From an uncultured Saprospiraceae bacterium (GTDB taxonomy: Bacteria > Bacteroidota > Bacteroidia > Chitinophagales > Saprospiraceae): 64,000 nucleotides of DNA. Location: contig CALMSO010000027.1 in the NCBI GenBank assembly GCA_937872385.1, positions 186,001-250,000 of the forward strand, written 5' to 3'. The position numbers were made by a program, and so were the translations under genes. The notes under the pieces are model-generated. The model made no database searches. It was not told where the DNA came from and saw only the letters and a program-made list of their open reading frames with translations. Shown one piece after another: positions 54,759 through 62,012 of the stretch. Each line of letters opens with the position of its first letter. The first letter of the stretch is position 1.

Positions 54759-54801
54759 TTTATTTTCAGGGGTTGCTCAAAAAGCATTTCTGCTAACATT
54801 T

Positions 54802-54827
54802 GTATAAACGCCATATGGCGTTTATAC
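54802..54827. promoter_or_regulatory. 26 bp perfect palindrome between recombinase stub and first cassette
   Basis: GTATAAACGCCAT and ATGGCGTTTATAC abut with no spacer. It begins 3 bp after the stub's stop codon and ends 4 bp before the crossover G at 54797, so it occupies the place where an integron attI site is expected. It could equally be a terminator-less operator; no function is shown. Confidence 0.55.
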
Positions 54828-54830
54828 ACC

Positions 54831-55043
54831 TTATGTATCGGGCTTCAATTTAGTATTTTTTTCTTTTGGTGGCAAGTCCTGGGCGGGTATTTTTATAGAC
54901 AAAAACTCCAAAGGGCTTCGCAGTTGTGCTTTTTTGTGTTGGGTTATGTGGGTATAGATTTCGGTGGTCTTGCTCGAGTTGTGCCCCAGTAGGTGCTGAA
55001 TGTAGCGCAGGTCTGTACCGCCAATAGCGCTAAAAACGGACAC
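54831..55043 (-). pseudogene. Tyrosine recombinase, C-terminal stub (array 1)
   Basis: Open frame of 70 codons from a GTG; similarity to integrases begins at GGTDLRYIQHLLGH (from 55022) and includes the late His and the nucleophile Tyr in TTEIYTHIT, then LRSPLEFLSIK. The LRSPL ending resembles integron integrases, whose C terminus has RSPLD in the same place. The Arg-Lys-His-Arg part of the active site and the whole N-terminal domain are missing, so it cannot be active. It reads in the same direction as the cassettes, with its stop codon beside them. Confidence 0.75.
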
Positions 55044-55083
55044 AAACGTTTAATAATTGTTTGTAAACGGTTCTTGAAGGGCA

Positions 55084-56139
55084 TTATTCCAGCCCCAGTA
55101 TCTGGCGGTTGCTGGTTTCGTCGGCTTGCCCGCCGGCGAAGTCGTCGAAGGCTTTTTGAGTGACTTCAATGATATGATCTTTGATGAAGGGGCCCCCTTC
55201 GCGCGCGCCTTGTTCGGGCGATTTGATGCAGCATTCCCATTCGAGTACTGCCCAGCCGTCGTAGCTGTATTGCGAGAGCTTACTGAAAATGGCGCCGAAG
55301 TCCACGTGCCCGTCGCCGAGCGAGCGGAAGCGGCCGGGCCGATCCACCCAGTCTTGGTAGCCACCGTACACGCCGGAACGGCCGCTGGGGTTGTACTCGG
55401 CATCTTTTACATGAAACATTTTGATGTAATCGCGGTAAATATCAATGTAAGCTAAATAATCGAGCTGCATGAGTATAAAATGGCTGGGGTCATAGAGCAG
55501 ATTGACGCGGGGGTGATCGTTGGTAGCCTCTAAGAAGCGCTCAAACGAGACGCCGTCGTGCAGATCTTCGCCGGCGTGTACTTCGTAGCAAAGGTCCACA
55601 CCCGCCTCGTCGTAGGCGTTGAGAATGGGCAGCCAGCGCTTGGCGAGTTCTTTAAAACCGGTCTCTACCAGCCCTTTGGGGCGCTGTGGCCAAGGATAAA
55701 CTGTGTGCCAGAGGAACGCACCGGAAAAGGTGACCGAGCGGTCAAGGCCAAGGCGGCGGCTGGCTTGGGCGGCATAGCGCACCTGATGGACGGCCCACTC
55801 TTGCCGGGCTTGGGGGTTGCGCTTTACGGCATCGGGTGCGAAGACGTCGAACATGGTGTCGTAAGCTGGGTGTACGGCGACTAATTGCCCTTGCAGATGT
55901 GTGGATAACTCACTGATTTGCAAGCCAAAAGACTCGATTTTGCCTTTTAGGTCATCGCAGTAGGTTTGGCTCTCGGCGGCGGTTTTGAGGTCTATCAGAC
56001 GGGTTTCCCAGGTGGGTATTTGCACGCCGATGTAGCCGAGGTCGGCCGCCCATTGGCAGATGCTTTCGAGGGTGTTGAAGGGGGCTTCGTCGCCCATGAA
56101 TTGTGCAAGGAAGATGGCAGGGCCTTTGATGGTGTTCAT
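55084..56139 (-). CDS. Sugar phosphate isomerase/epimerase (xylose isomerase-like TIM barrel)
   Basis: 351 residues of the AP-endonuclease-2/xylose isomerase-like fold. Visible pieces: GYIGVQIPTW near the start, LCYEVHAGEDLHDG with a metal-ligand Glu and His, LLYDPSHFILMQLDYLAYI, MFHVKDAEYNPSGR (His ligand) and WAVLEWECCIKS (Glu ligand). Such enzymes isomerise or epimerise sugars or inositol derivatives. Together with the Gfo/Idh/MocA dehydrogenase encoded about 880 bp upstream on the same strand it forms a frequent Bacteroidota pair for modified sugars or inositol. Cytoplasmic, no signal peptide. Confidence 0.85.
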   Translation of the reverse strand: MNTIKGPAIFLAQFMGDEAPFNTLESICQWAADLGYIGVQIPTWETRLIDLKTAAESQTYCDDLKGKIESFGLQISELSTHLQGQLVAVHPAYDTMFDVFAPDAVKRNPQARQEWAVHQVRYAAQASRRLGLDRSVTFSGAFLWHTVYPWPQRPKGLVETGFKELAKRWLPILNAYDEAGVDLCYEVHAGEDLHDGVSFERFLEATNDHPRVNLLYDPSHFILMQLDYLAYIDIYRDYIKMFHVKDAEYNPSGRSGVYGGYQDWVDRPGRFRSLGDGHVDFGAIFSKLSQYSYDGWAVLEWECCIKSPEQGAREGGPFIKDHIIEVTQKAFDDFAGGQADETSNRQILGLE

Positions 56140-56195
56140 GATTGTGATGTTATGATGTTATGATATTATGATATTGGGATATTATGATATTGGGG
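56140..56195. repeat. ATGATATT-type tandem repeat at the isomerase start
   Basis: Imperfect copies of ATGATGTT, ATGATATT and ATGATATTGGG are directly adjacent to the start codon at 56139, i.e. in the leader on the minus strand. Confidence 0.65.
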
Positions 56196-56251
56196 TGATT
56201 TTTGATATAACAATTTGATTTATAAAAATTTAATAATCAATTACTTGCGTG

Positions 56252-56279
56252 GCGAAAGGCGAATAGCTAACAGCGAAAA
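56252..56279 (+). repeat. Heptamer repeat, GCGAANN type
   Basis: Four 7-bp units GCGAAAG, GCGAATA, GCTAACA, GCGAAAA in a row; same pattern as 10111-10173. Confidence 0.5.
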
Positions 56280-56290
56280 GCGCGATGATT

Positions 56291-56701
56291 TTAGTATTTT
56301 TTCCAGGCACCGAGGATGAAGCCGGCTATGGCGTAAATGATAATATTTACTCCGCCGTTGATCCATGATAAAGCATAGGGCCGAAATTCAAACTGGCTTG
56401 TGACGATATTCGGGACGTGCGTAAAGGCAAAACCAATGAGTGCGCCGGTGAGCAGCCCTTGTACTCCGGTTGTGATATTCATTTTGGTGAATAAATGCGC
56501 CATCGTGTATGTAATAATAAGGCTGCCGATAACGCTGGCGATGTAAGGCGTACTGGACTGGTTTTCGGTAATAAAATCCATGGTAAAGTTATTTAGTTTC
56601 ATCCAGCTATCCGTGAAAAGCCCGTACCAAAGCGCTGGAATAATTTGTGCAATAACTATAATGGTAAATACTGCCAAATGATTGATTTTCAGTGATTTCA
56701 T
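56291..56701 (-). CDS. DUF1761 family small membrane protein
   Basis: 136 residues with four hydrophobic helices (about 8-28, 52-72, 80-100, 112-132). The N-terminal NHLAVFTIIVIAQIIPALWYG followed by SWMKLNNF is the DUF1761 pattern (helix, WYG, then a soluble loop). Function unknown. It lies 150 bp upstream of the isomerase gene on the same strand but is separated from it by repeats, so cotranscription is uncertain. Confidence 0.7.
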   Translation of the reverse strand: MKSLKINHLAVFTIIVIAQIIPALWYGLFTDSWMKLNNFTMDFITENQSSTPYIASVIGSLIITYTMAHLFTKMNITTGVQGLLTGALIGFAFTHVPNIVTSQFEFRPYALSWINGGVNIIIYAIAGFILGAWKKY

Positions 56702-57016
56702 GTTTTTTGTTTTGTTTGATTATTTGATAGTGGGCCAAAACGGTTGTTTTTTTGTTCAGATTTCGCAAATCTCAAAGATTTACAAAATCATATCCACCCA
56801 TTTGACCCAGCACCAATTATTTTAAATGTTTATGCCAAAATGATGCAGGCTATAATTTTAAATCATGTAATGCTTTGCAAAAGGAAAGTAAATAAACCGT
56901 TAATTACCCAACAAGTTGTTCGCTATTATACCTTTACAAAATTATAAAAATTTTACACCCCCCTCATCCCCTATTCCCCTATTCCCCTATCCCCCTATTC
57001 CCCCATCAACCCCTCC
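56702..57016. other. 315 bp intergenic region with CCCCTATT repeats
   Basis: Tract 56957-57003 consists of about five CCCCTATTC-like units just after the dehydrogenase gene (minus strand). The remainder is AT-rich without a gene. Confidence 0.6.
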
Positions 57017-58168
57017 TCACCATTTCACCCACTTCTGCTTGCTTTTACCCGATTCTATCACTTTGTAAATAAACTCCATGCCGCGCACCCCGTCGTCAAT
57101 GCTGGGAAAATCGGTATAAACCGGGTCGGGTTCCTTGCCCTCGATGCGGGCGCGGATGCAGTAGGCGAAGTTGCGGTACAGATTGGCGAAGGCCTCTAAG
57201 TACCCCTCCGGGTGGCCGGCCGGTACGCGTGTGTGGGCTTGCACCTCCGGGTACAGCGCGCCTACGCCGGTGCGATACATCTGGGTGTGTCTATCTAACC
57301 ATTTGACCCACAGAGTGTTGGGTTCCATTTGCCGCCATTCTAAGCCGCCTTTTTCACCATAGACGTAGATTTTGATGTTGTTCTCCTCGCCAGCGGCTAT
57401 TTGGCTGACCACCAATGCCCCTTTGGCACCGTTATTGAAACGTAGCAGCACATTACCATCGTCGTCGAGCAGGCGGCCGGGCACTATGGTACTTATTTCG
57501 GCGCACATTTCGGTGATTTGCAAACCGGTGACGTATTCCGCGAGGTTTTCGGCGTGGGTGCCAATGTCGCCCATTGCGCCAGCAATGCCCGAACGGTTGG
57601 GGTCGTTGCGCCAAGCGGCCTGTTTTTGGTTCGCATCTTCAATTTTTTCCGAGAGCCAGCCCTGCGGGTATTCTACGACGACCTTGCGAATGGGGCCCAA
57701 TTCCCCATTTTTAATCATCAGACGCGCCTGCTTCACCATGGGGTAGCCGGTGTAGGTGTGCGTCAGCCCAAAGAGCAGCCCACTGGCATGGACTATTTTT
57801 TGCAATGCGTAAGCCTCTTCGAGATTGAAACTCAGGGGTTTATCGCACATCACGTGGAAGCCGTTTTCCAGCGCCATTTTGGCGGGCCCGAAGTGTACGT
57901 GGTTGGGCGTGACGATAGACACAAAATCCATGCGCTCGCCATCGGGCAGAGCTTTTTCGCGCAAGATCATCTCTTCGTAATTGGCATACACCCGATTGGG
58001 ATGTAGATAGAGCATTTCGCCGGAGGCTTTGGAGCGGTCGGGGTCGCTGCTGAAAGCACCGCACACGAGTTCGATTTCACCGTCTAAATTGGCGGCCATG
58101 CGATGCACCGCGCCGATGAACGCACCAATGCCGCCGCCCACCATGCCCATTTTGATTTTGCGTTTCAT
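57017..58168 (-). CDS. Gfo/Idh/MocA family oxidoreductase
   Basis: 383 residues. Rossmann fold at the N terminus with MGMVGGGIGAFIGAVHR, a later VSIVTPNHVHFGPAKMALENGFHVMCDKPLS (the EKP-type motif appears as CDKP), and the catalytic region GDIGTHAENLAEYVTG with the His that serves in proton transfer. It oxidises a sugar or cyclitol with NAD(P). A C-terminal beta domain carries GHPEGYLEAFANLYRNF. The glgE gene starts on the same strand 30 bp upstream of it, so these may be cotranscribed. Confidence 0.9.
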   Translation of the reverse strand: MKRKIKMGMVGGGIGAFIGAVHRMAANLDGEIELVCGAFSSDPDRSKASGEMLYLHPNRVYANYEEMILREKALPDGERMDFVSIVTPNHVHFGPAKMALENGFHVMCDKPLSFNLEEAYALQKIVHASGLLFGLTHTYTGYPMVKQARLMIKNGELGPIRKVVVEYPQGWLSEKIEDANQKQAAWRNDPNRSGIAGAMGDIGTHAENLAEYVTGLQITEMCAEISTIVPGRLLDDDGNVLLRFNNGAKGALVVSQIAAGEENNIKIYVYGEKGGLEWRQMEPNTLWVKWLDRHTQMYRTGVGALYPEVQAHTRVPAGHPEGYLEAFANLYRNFAYCIRARIEGKEPDPVYTDFPSIDDGVRGMEFIYKVIESGKSKQKWVKW

Positions 58169-58198
58169 GTTTTTTCGTTTTTATCGAAACGAGTGATT

Positions 58199-60142
58199 TC
58201 AACTATTTTCTACCTTGAAAATATGTATCGGATACTTCGAAGGGTTCAGCTCCACGTAGTTCCAGTCATTGAACCAGTAGTACGATTCGTTGGTCAGCAA
58301 GTCGGTGACGCGCAGGTGTACGCGCCCTTCGATGCCGAGTAGTTTTTTGGGCAATTCGACGTAGCCGGCTTGCTTGAATTTGGTATCAAAATTGGCGATG
58401 CACCAAATGACGCTACTTTTATCATCGGAATATTTGATGTAGCTCATCAGCAGGTCGTTGTCGGTGCGGGTAAAATGGATATTCCAAGTCGTTTGCAAGG
58501 CTTTATTTTCCTTGCGAATGCGGTTGATGGCGGTGTATAAATCGGTGAGCCGATTGCGTGTTTCCCAGTTGTAATGGCGAATTTCGTATTTTTCTGAATT
58601 GAAATATTCGTCCTTGCCAGTGGTGTCGTTGCCCGTATTTTCTAAAAATTCGTAGGCAGGGCCGTACAAGCCATAATTGCTCGACAGCGTAGCCGCGAGG
58701 GCGTAGCGCAGCGCGAAGGCATTAGAATCGGCGCCCATGAGTTCGTAGGGCAGGATGTCCGGCGTATTGGGCCAGAAGTTGGGCCGGAAGTATTCGCGCA
58801 TCTCGGTTTGGGTCAGCTCGGTCAGGTAGGTTTCCATCTCCTTGCGCGTGGTGCGCCAGGTGAAGTAAGTGTAGCTTTGCGTGAAGCCGCCTTTGGCCAA
58901 TTGCCCCATGACTTTGGGCCGCGTGAACGATTCCGACAGGAAGATGGTATCGGGGTATTCTTTTTGTACCGCCGCGATGGCCCATTGCCAGAAGCGGAAA
59001 GGCTTGGTGTGCGGATTGTCCACCCGAAAAATGCCGATGCCTTGCTCGCACCAATAAATTAGCACACTTTTCAGCTCGTCCCAAAGGTTTTTCCAGTCTT
59101 CGGTTTCAAAATTGATAGGCACGATGTCTTGATATTTCTTGGGCGGATTTTCGGCGTAAGCAATGGTACCGTCGGGGCGCCAAAGAAACCAATCGGGATG
59201 CTCCTTGACCCAGGGGTGGTCGGGCGCGCACTGGAAGGCGATGTCCATAGCGATTTCGAGGCCGAATTTTTGCGCTTCTTTTATCAAATATTGAAAATCG
59301 GCAAGTGTACCGAGTTCAGAATGAATAGCTTTGTGACCGCCGTCTTGGCTGCCAATGGCCCAAGGCGAGCCGGGTTCGCCGGGTTGGGCCGTCACGGCGT
59401 TGTTTTTGCCTTTTCGATTCAATTCGCCAATCGGATGAATGGGCGGTAGGTACAGCACATCGAAGCCCATCTCTTGCAAGCGCGGCAGCAGGCCCGCCAC
59501 ATCGCGGAAAGTGCCGGTACGCTCTGGATCGGGGCTGGCCGAGCGCGGAAACAACTCGTACCAGGTGCTGAACAGTTCTTTTTCGCGCCCGACGCGCACT
59601 TGCAGGTTGTTGTCGTACTCGGTTTGAAATTGCTTCATCGGGAAGTCATGCACCAATTGGGCGAAAGCCTTGTCGAGTACAGTATCCACAGCCGTTTCGT
59701 AGGTATCGCTTTCGAGGCGAGCGGCGAGGTCAGTCAAGGGTTTGGCTTTGGTTTTGGCGTAGCCTTTGGCGGTTTGGCGTAGTAGTTTGGCGCCGATTTG
59801 CAATTCGACGCCCATGGCCTGCCCGTCTTCGTATTTTTTGCGAAAGCCTTGCAGCCAGTTGAGCAGATGATCGACCCAGGCTTCGAGTTTGTATTGATAA
59901 AATCCTTTTTTCGTCACGGTGAAGCTGCCCGTCCAAATGTCGTTGGGGAGGTCTTTCATAAATACTTCCGACCATTTTTTGTCGCCATCGTGCTTATACC
60001 AAAGCGAGGCGCGGAGGGTGTCGTGGCCGTCAGAAAAAATATCGGCGGTGACTTCCACCTGCTCGCCGACCACACGCTTGATAAAGAATTTGCCACCGTC
60101 AAGCTCCGGCTTTACATTTTCAATAATGACGCGATTTCTCAT
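58199..60142 (-). CDS. glgE: Alpha-1,4-glucan:maltose-1-phosphate maltosyltransferase
   Basis: 647 residues, the size of GlgE. An N-terminal beta sandwich (1-95, VTADIFSDGHDTLRASLWYK) and helical insert precede the GH13_3 barrel with VLYLPPIHPIGE, the nucleophile motif FRVDNPHTKPFRFW (Asp375) and the general acid in FLSESFTRPKVM (Glu404). It extends alpha-glucan from maltose 1-phosphate. No TreS, maltokinase, GlgC or GlgB gene is within the window, so the donor supply must be encoded elsewhere. The dehydrogenase gene follows 30 bp after its stop. Confidence 0.93.
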   Translation of the reverse strand: MRNRVIIENVKPELDGGKFFIKRVVGEQVEVTADIFSDGHDTLRASLWYKHDGDKKWSEVFMKDLPNDIWTGSFTVTKKGFYQYKLEAWVDHLLNWLQGFRKKYEDGQAMGVELQIGAKLLRQTAKGYAKTKAKPLTDLAARLESDTYETAVDTVLDKAFAQLVHDFPMKQFQTEYDNNLQVRVGREKELFSTWYELFPRSASPDPERTGTFRDVAGLLPRLQEMGFDVLYLPPIHPIGELNRKGKNNAVTAQPGEPGSPWAIGSQDGGHKAIHSELGTLADFQYLIKEAQKFGLEIAMDIAFQCAPDHPWVKEHPDWFLWRPDGTIAYAENPPKKYQDIVPINFETEDWKNLWDELKSVLIYWCEQGIGIFRVDNPHTKPFRFWQWAIAAVQKEYPDTIFLSESFTRPKVMGQLAKGGFTQSYTYFTWRTTRKEMETYLTELTQTEMREYFRPNFWPNTPDILPYELMGADSNAFALRYALAATLSSNYGLYGPAYEFLENTGNDTTGKDEYFNSEKYEIRHYNWETRNRLTDLYTAINRIRKENKALQTTWNIHFTRTDNDLLMSYIKYSDDKSSVIWCIANFDTKFKQAGYVELPKKLLGIEGRVHLRVTDLLTNESYYWFNDWNYVELNPSKYPIHIFKVENS

Positions 60143-60345
60143 GTTTTACAAGAGTCTTAGGAGTTTTTTCAGGCAATTGAATTTTTTCACTGACAATTAT
60201 AGGAAAAATACTTGAAGGTGGAAAAAAGATAGGGGGCTTGTTTTTGAAATTTGGTGCGCAAGTACTATTTTACATGTATGTGCCGTAGCCGATTAGAAGC
60301 ACTTTCCTGTCCATTCAGCACAAAGCTTCGTAAAAGCACAGCCCT
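60143..60345. other. Region upstream of glgE, with remnant of a cassette loop
   Basis: The part at 60290-60345, read on the minus strand, has three GTGCT copies as found in the loops of the attC-like sites, so array 2 probably once continued here. It abuts the mini-cassette copy. A TATCTTTT sequence (minus strand, near 60230) could be the -7 box for glgE. Confidence 0.45.
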
Positions 60346-60449
60346 CGATGGTGCCGAGCGTAGCGAGGCGCCGAGTGCAGCACCGGCGTCAGCCCTGCTG
60401 CCGTTGTTCAAGATGCCGAGCGCAGCGAGGTATCTTGAACAACGTTTTG
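60346..60449 (-). repeat. 104 bp direct repeat, second copy of 53975-54078
   Basis: Identical base by base to 53975-54078 in the same orientation; comprises the start of the gene-less mini-cassette and the last bases of the attC-like site before it. The two copies are about 6.4 kb apart. Confidence 0.85.
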
Positions 60450-60571
60450 GCGCTTGGCGCAGTGGCGGATTTCGGAGCACAAAACTGTTCATACACCATA
60501 AAAGTTGATGCGAGGCATAATGTTCAATTAACCACGTCACTCGCTATTGAGCCAAACGTCTGTTATGTAGC
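60443..60571 (-). repeat. attC-like site after the AlbA_2 gene (129 bp)
   Basis: On the minus strand it starts GCTACATAACAG and ends CCAAGCGCCAAAACG, crossover before TTGTTCAAG. Inner arms are GACGTTTGGCTC and GCGCCAAAA. The TAA of the outer box is the stop codon of the gene, as often in integron cassettes. Confidence 0.72.
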
Positions 60572-61951
60572 GTTTTTCTTTTTCCAAGCGATAATTTTTG
60601 TTCCATTAATGCTGTAGATAGGTTCAATTAGATTCTTGTTTCTTAAATCGTAGAAATGTCTTTTCATTACGTTTTCAGATTTTATACCTGTTAAAAGACG
60701 AGCTTGTTTGTTTTTGATGCTAGGATTAGAATTTAGAAAATTCATTATTTGTTCTTCAGGTGATGCTAATGAAGTGTGTGCAATAATTACTTTAATATAA
60801 TTTCCATCTTCAATTATTTTTGGTGCTTTAAGTCTAAATTCTTCCATTCTTTGAAATGCAGTGTTTAAGCCTTCTCCCATATCTTTATTTGCAGGATTTT
60901 TGTATTTGTTTAAAACACGAACAATTTTTGAATTTCTAGAAAATCTCGCATCCAATATGTTTTCTATCGTAACATAACCTGGCAATCTGCCGGGGCTTTT
61001 TATTTCTATTCTATTGTTAAATACTAAAACTTGAATGTCGTCTGAAATTGAATAATCCCTATGAATCACGGCATTTACAAGAATTTCCCAAATTGTTTCA
61101 GGTGGATATTTGACTCTTTCAAGTCCACTTTCCCCCATAATTTGTACCGACTCCATTATTTCTGTAATTCTTGATGACGCTTGTTTTATTTGTTCATTTA
61201 GGCATCCTTCAATCGAATATTGTTCTTTTAAATGTATTCTTTCTGGGATCTCTTCTGATGTATCATACCTAGTTATTTTTATACCACAGCGCTTTGGCAT
61301 TAGTGGAGTAGGATTATCACTAAATAATAAAATTCCTGCTGTTCTTGGGTCATAGGACTTTCTATCAACTAAATTTTGGTTTACTGTGAAGTCAATAGGG
61401 TCTGATTGAGGAGAGTAATCTTTTAGAAATTTGATAATTTCCTTTGATTCAAATATATCTTCTGCTAAAGCTGAATTAATGATTGTATCTTCAAACGAAG
61501 ATTCACCTTTAGCATAAGAAAGTGCTTGAATTTGTGCAGGGTCTTTAAGTGGGATTGATTGAGATGATTTTCTTACATATACTGTGTTATTTGCCGTTTT
61601 ATGTACAGACTCACTTTTCTCAATCGTAATTCTCAAGGAATATTTATTATTGTCGTCTTGAAGAAATTCGTAACTATGAGGAATTGTTGGAGTTAGTTCA
61701 GTTAAGTTTTGAAACACAAAGTTAAAAGATTCCATATCTTCAACTCCTTGCCACCTTTTAAATGGGTCATTTTCTTCTTTTTTATCTTTTATACCGATAA
61801 TAAACTCTCCACCATCAGCATTTGCAAATGCTACAGCAATTTTTTGAATTTTGTCGCCTTTTATTTCAAAGGCTTTGTTGTCATAAAAATGACTTTCTTC
61901 TCGTTGTGCTAGGTCAATTATTTCTGGTGTGGATACTTTTCTTATTTTCAT
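60563..61951 (-). CDS. AlbA_2/Schlafen-type putative regulator with ATPase-like C-terminal domain (cassette gene)
   Basis: 462 residues, no signal peptide. The N-terminal AlbA_2 (Schlafen) domain covers about 10-150, with REESHFYDNKAFEI, AFANADGGEFIIGIKD and VYVRKSSQS. A HATPase_c_4-like domain follows at about 270-395 (PPETIWEILVNAVIHRDYS, GRLPGYVTIEN, NKDMGEGLNTAFQRM), then a winged-helix-like end. These proteins are annotated as transcriptional regulators or ATP-dependent helicase-like; some relatives take part in phage defence. The actual role here is unknown. The gene ends exactly in the attC-like box and starts 28 bp after the crossover point, so it is the cargo of array 2. Confidence 0.82.
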   Translation of the reverse strand: MKIRKVSTPEIIDLAQREESHFYDNKAFEIKGDKIQKIAVAFANADGGEFIIGIKDKKEENDPFKRWQGVEDMESFNFVFQNLTELTPTIPHSYEFLQDDNNKYSLRITIEKSESVHKTANNTVYVRKSSQSIPLKDPAQIQALSYAKGESSFEDTIINSALAEDIFESKEIIKFLKDYSPQSDPIDFTVNQNLVDRKSYDPRTAGILLFSDNPTPLMPKRCGIKITRYDTSEEIPERIHLKEQYSIEGCLNEQIKQASSRITEIMESVQIMGESGLERVKYPPETIWEILVNAVIHRDYSISDDIQVLVFNNRIEIKSPGRLPGYVTIENILDARFSRNSKIVRVLNKYKNPANKDMGEGLNTAFQRMEEFRLKAPKIIEDGNYIKVIIAHTSLASPEEQIMNFLNSNPSIKNKQARLLTGIKSENVMKRHFYDLRNKNLIEPIYSINGTKIIAWKKKNAT

Positions 61952-61980
61952 TTTTCGGTTATTTTAAAATGCTACATAAC

Positions 61981-62012
61981 GGCAGCAGGGCTGACGCAAC
62001 TGCGTTGCGTGG
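61981..62012 (-). promoter_or_regulatory. attI-like junction between recombinase stub and AlbA_2 cassette
   Basis: Thirty-two bases between the stub's stop codon and the crossover G. It has an inverted repeat ACGCAAC/GTTGCGT (arms 61994-62000 and 62004-62010) and shares a 23 bp stretch (61976-61998) with 53888-53910, the end of the mini-cassette site. Confidence 0.5.

Larger units (their letters stand above)
50530..54797 (-). mobile_element. Integron-like gene cassette array 1
   Basis: Reading on the minus strand: a tyrosine recombinase stub, a 26 bp palindrome, then successive cassettes carrying an HD protein, no gene, DUF1648, DUF4303, a four-helix membrane protein and a beta-lactamase-fold hydrolase. 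All genes point the same way. The cassettes meet at four sites of 128-131 bp and one of about 152 bp, each an imperfect inverted repeat ending with G|TT. Cassette starts and the outer box after each gene are reverse complements (GTTAGCAGAA/TTCTGCTAAC, GTTATAGCC/GGCTATAAC, GTTAGCGGCA/TGCCGCTAAC), the hallmark of integron cassettes. The last cassette has no recognisable attC. Genes are clearly AT-richer than the neighbours. A complete integrase is absent. Confidence 0.72.
60346..61980 (-). mobile_element. Integron-like gene cassette array 2 (one gene cassette plus truncated mini-cassette)
   Basis: Reading on the minus strand: recombinase stub, short palindrome, crossover G (61980), a cassette with the AlbA_2-type gene, a 129 bp attC-like site, then the first 97 bp of the gene-less mini-cassette, which is identical to the copy in array 1 and then breaks off. 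Cassette start GTTATGTAGC (61980-61971) and outer box GCTACATAAC (60571-60562) are perfect complements. Confidence 0.68.
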
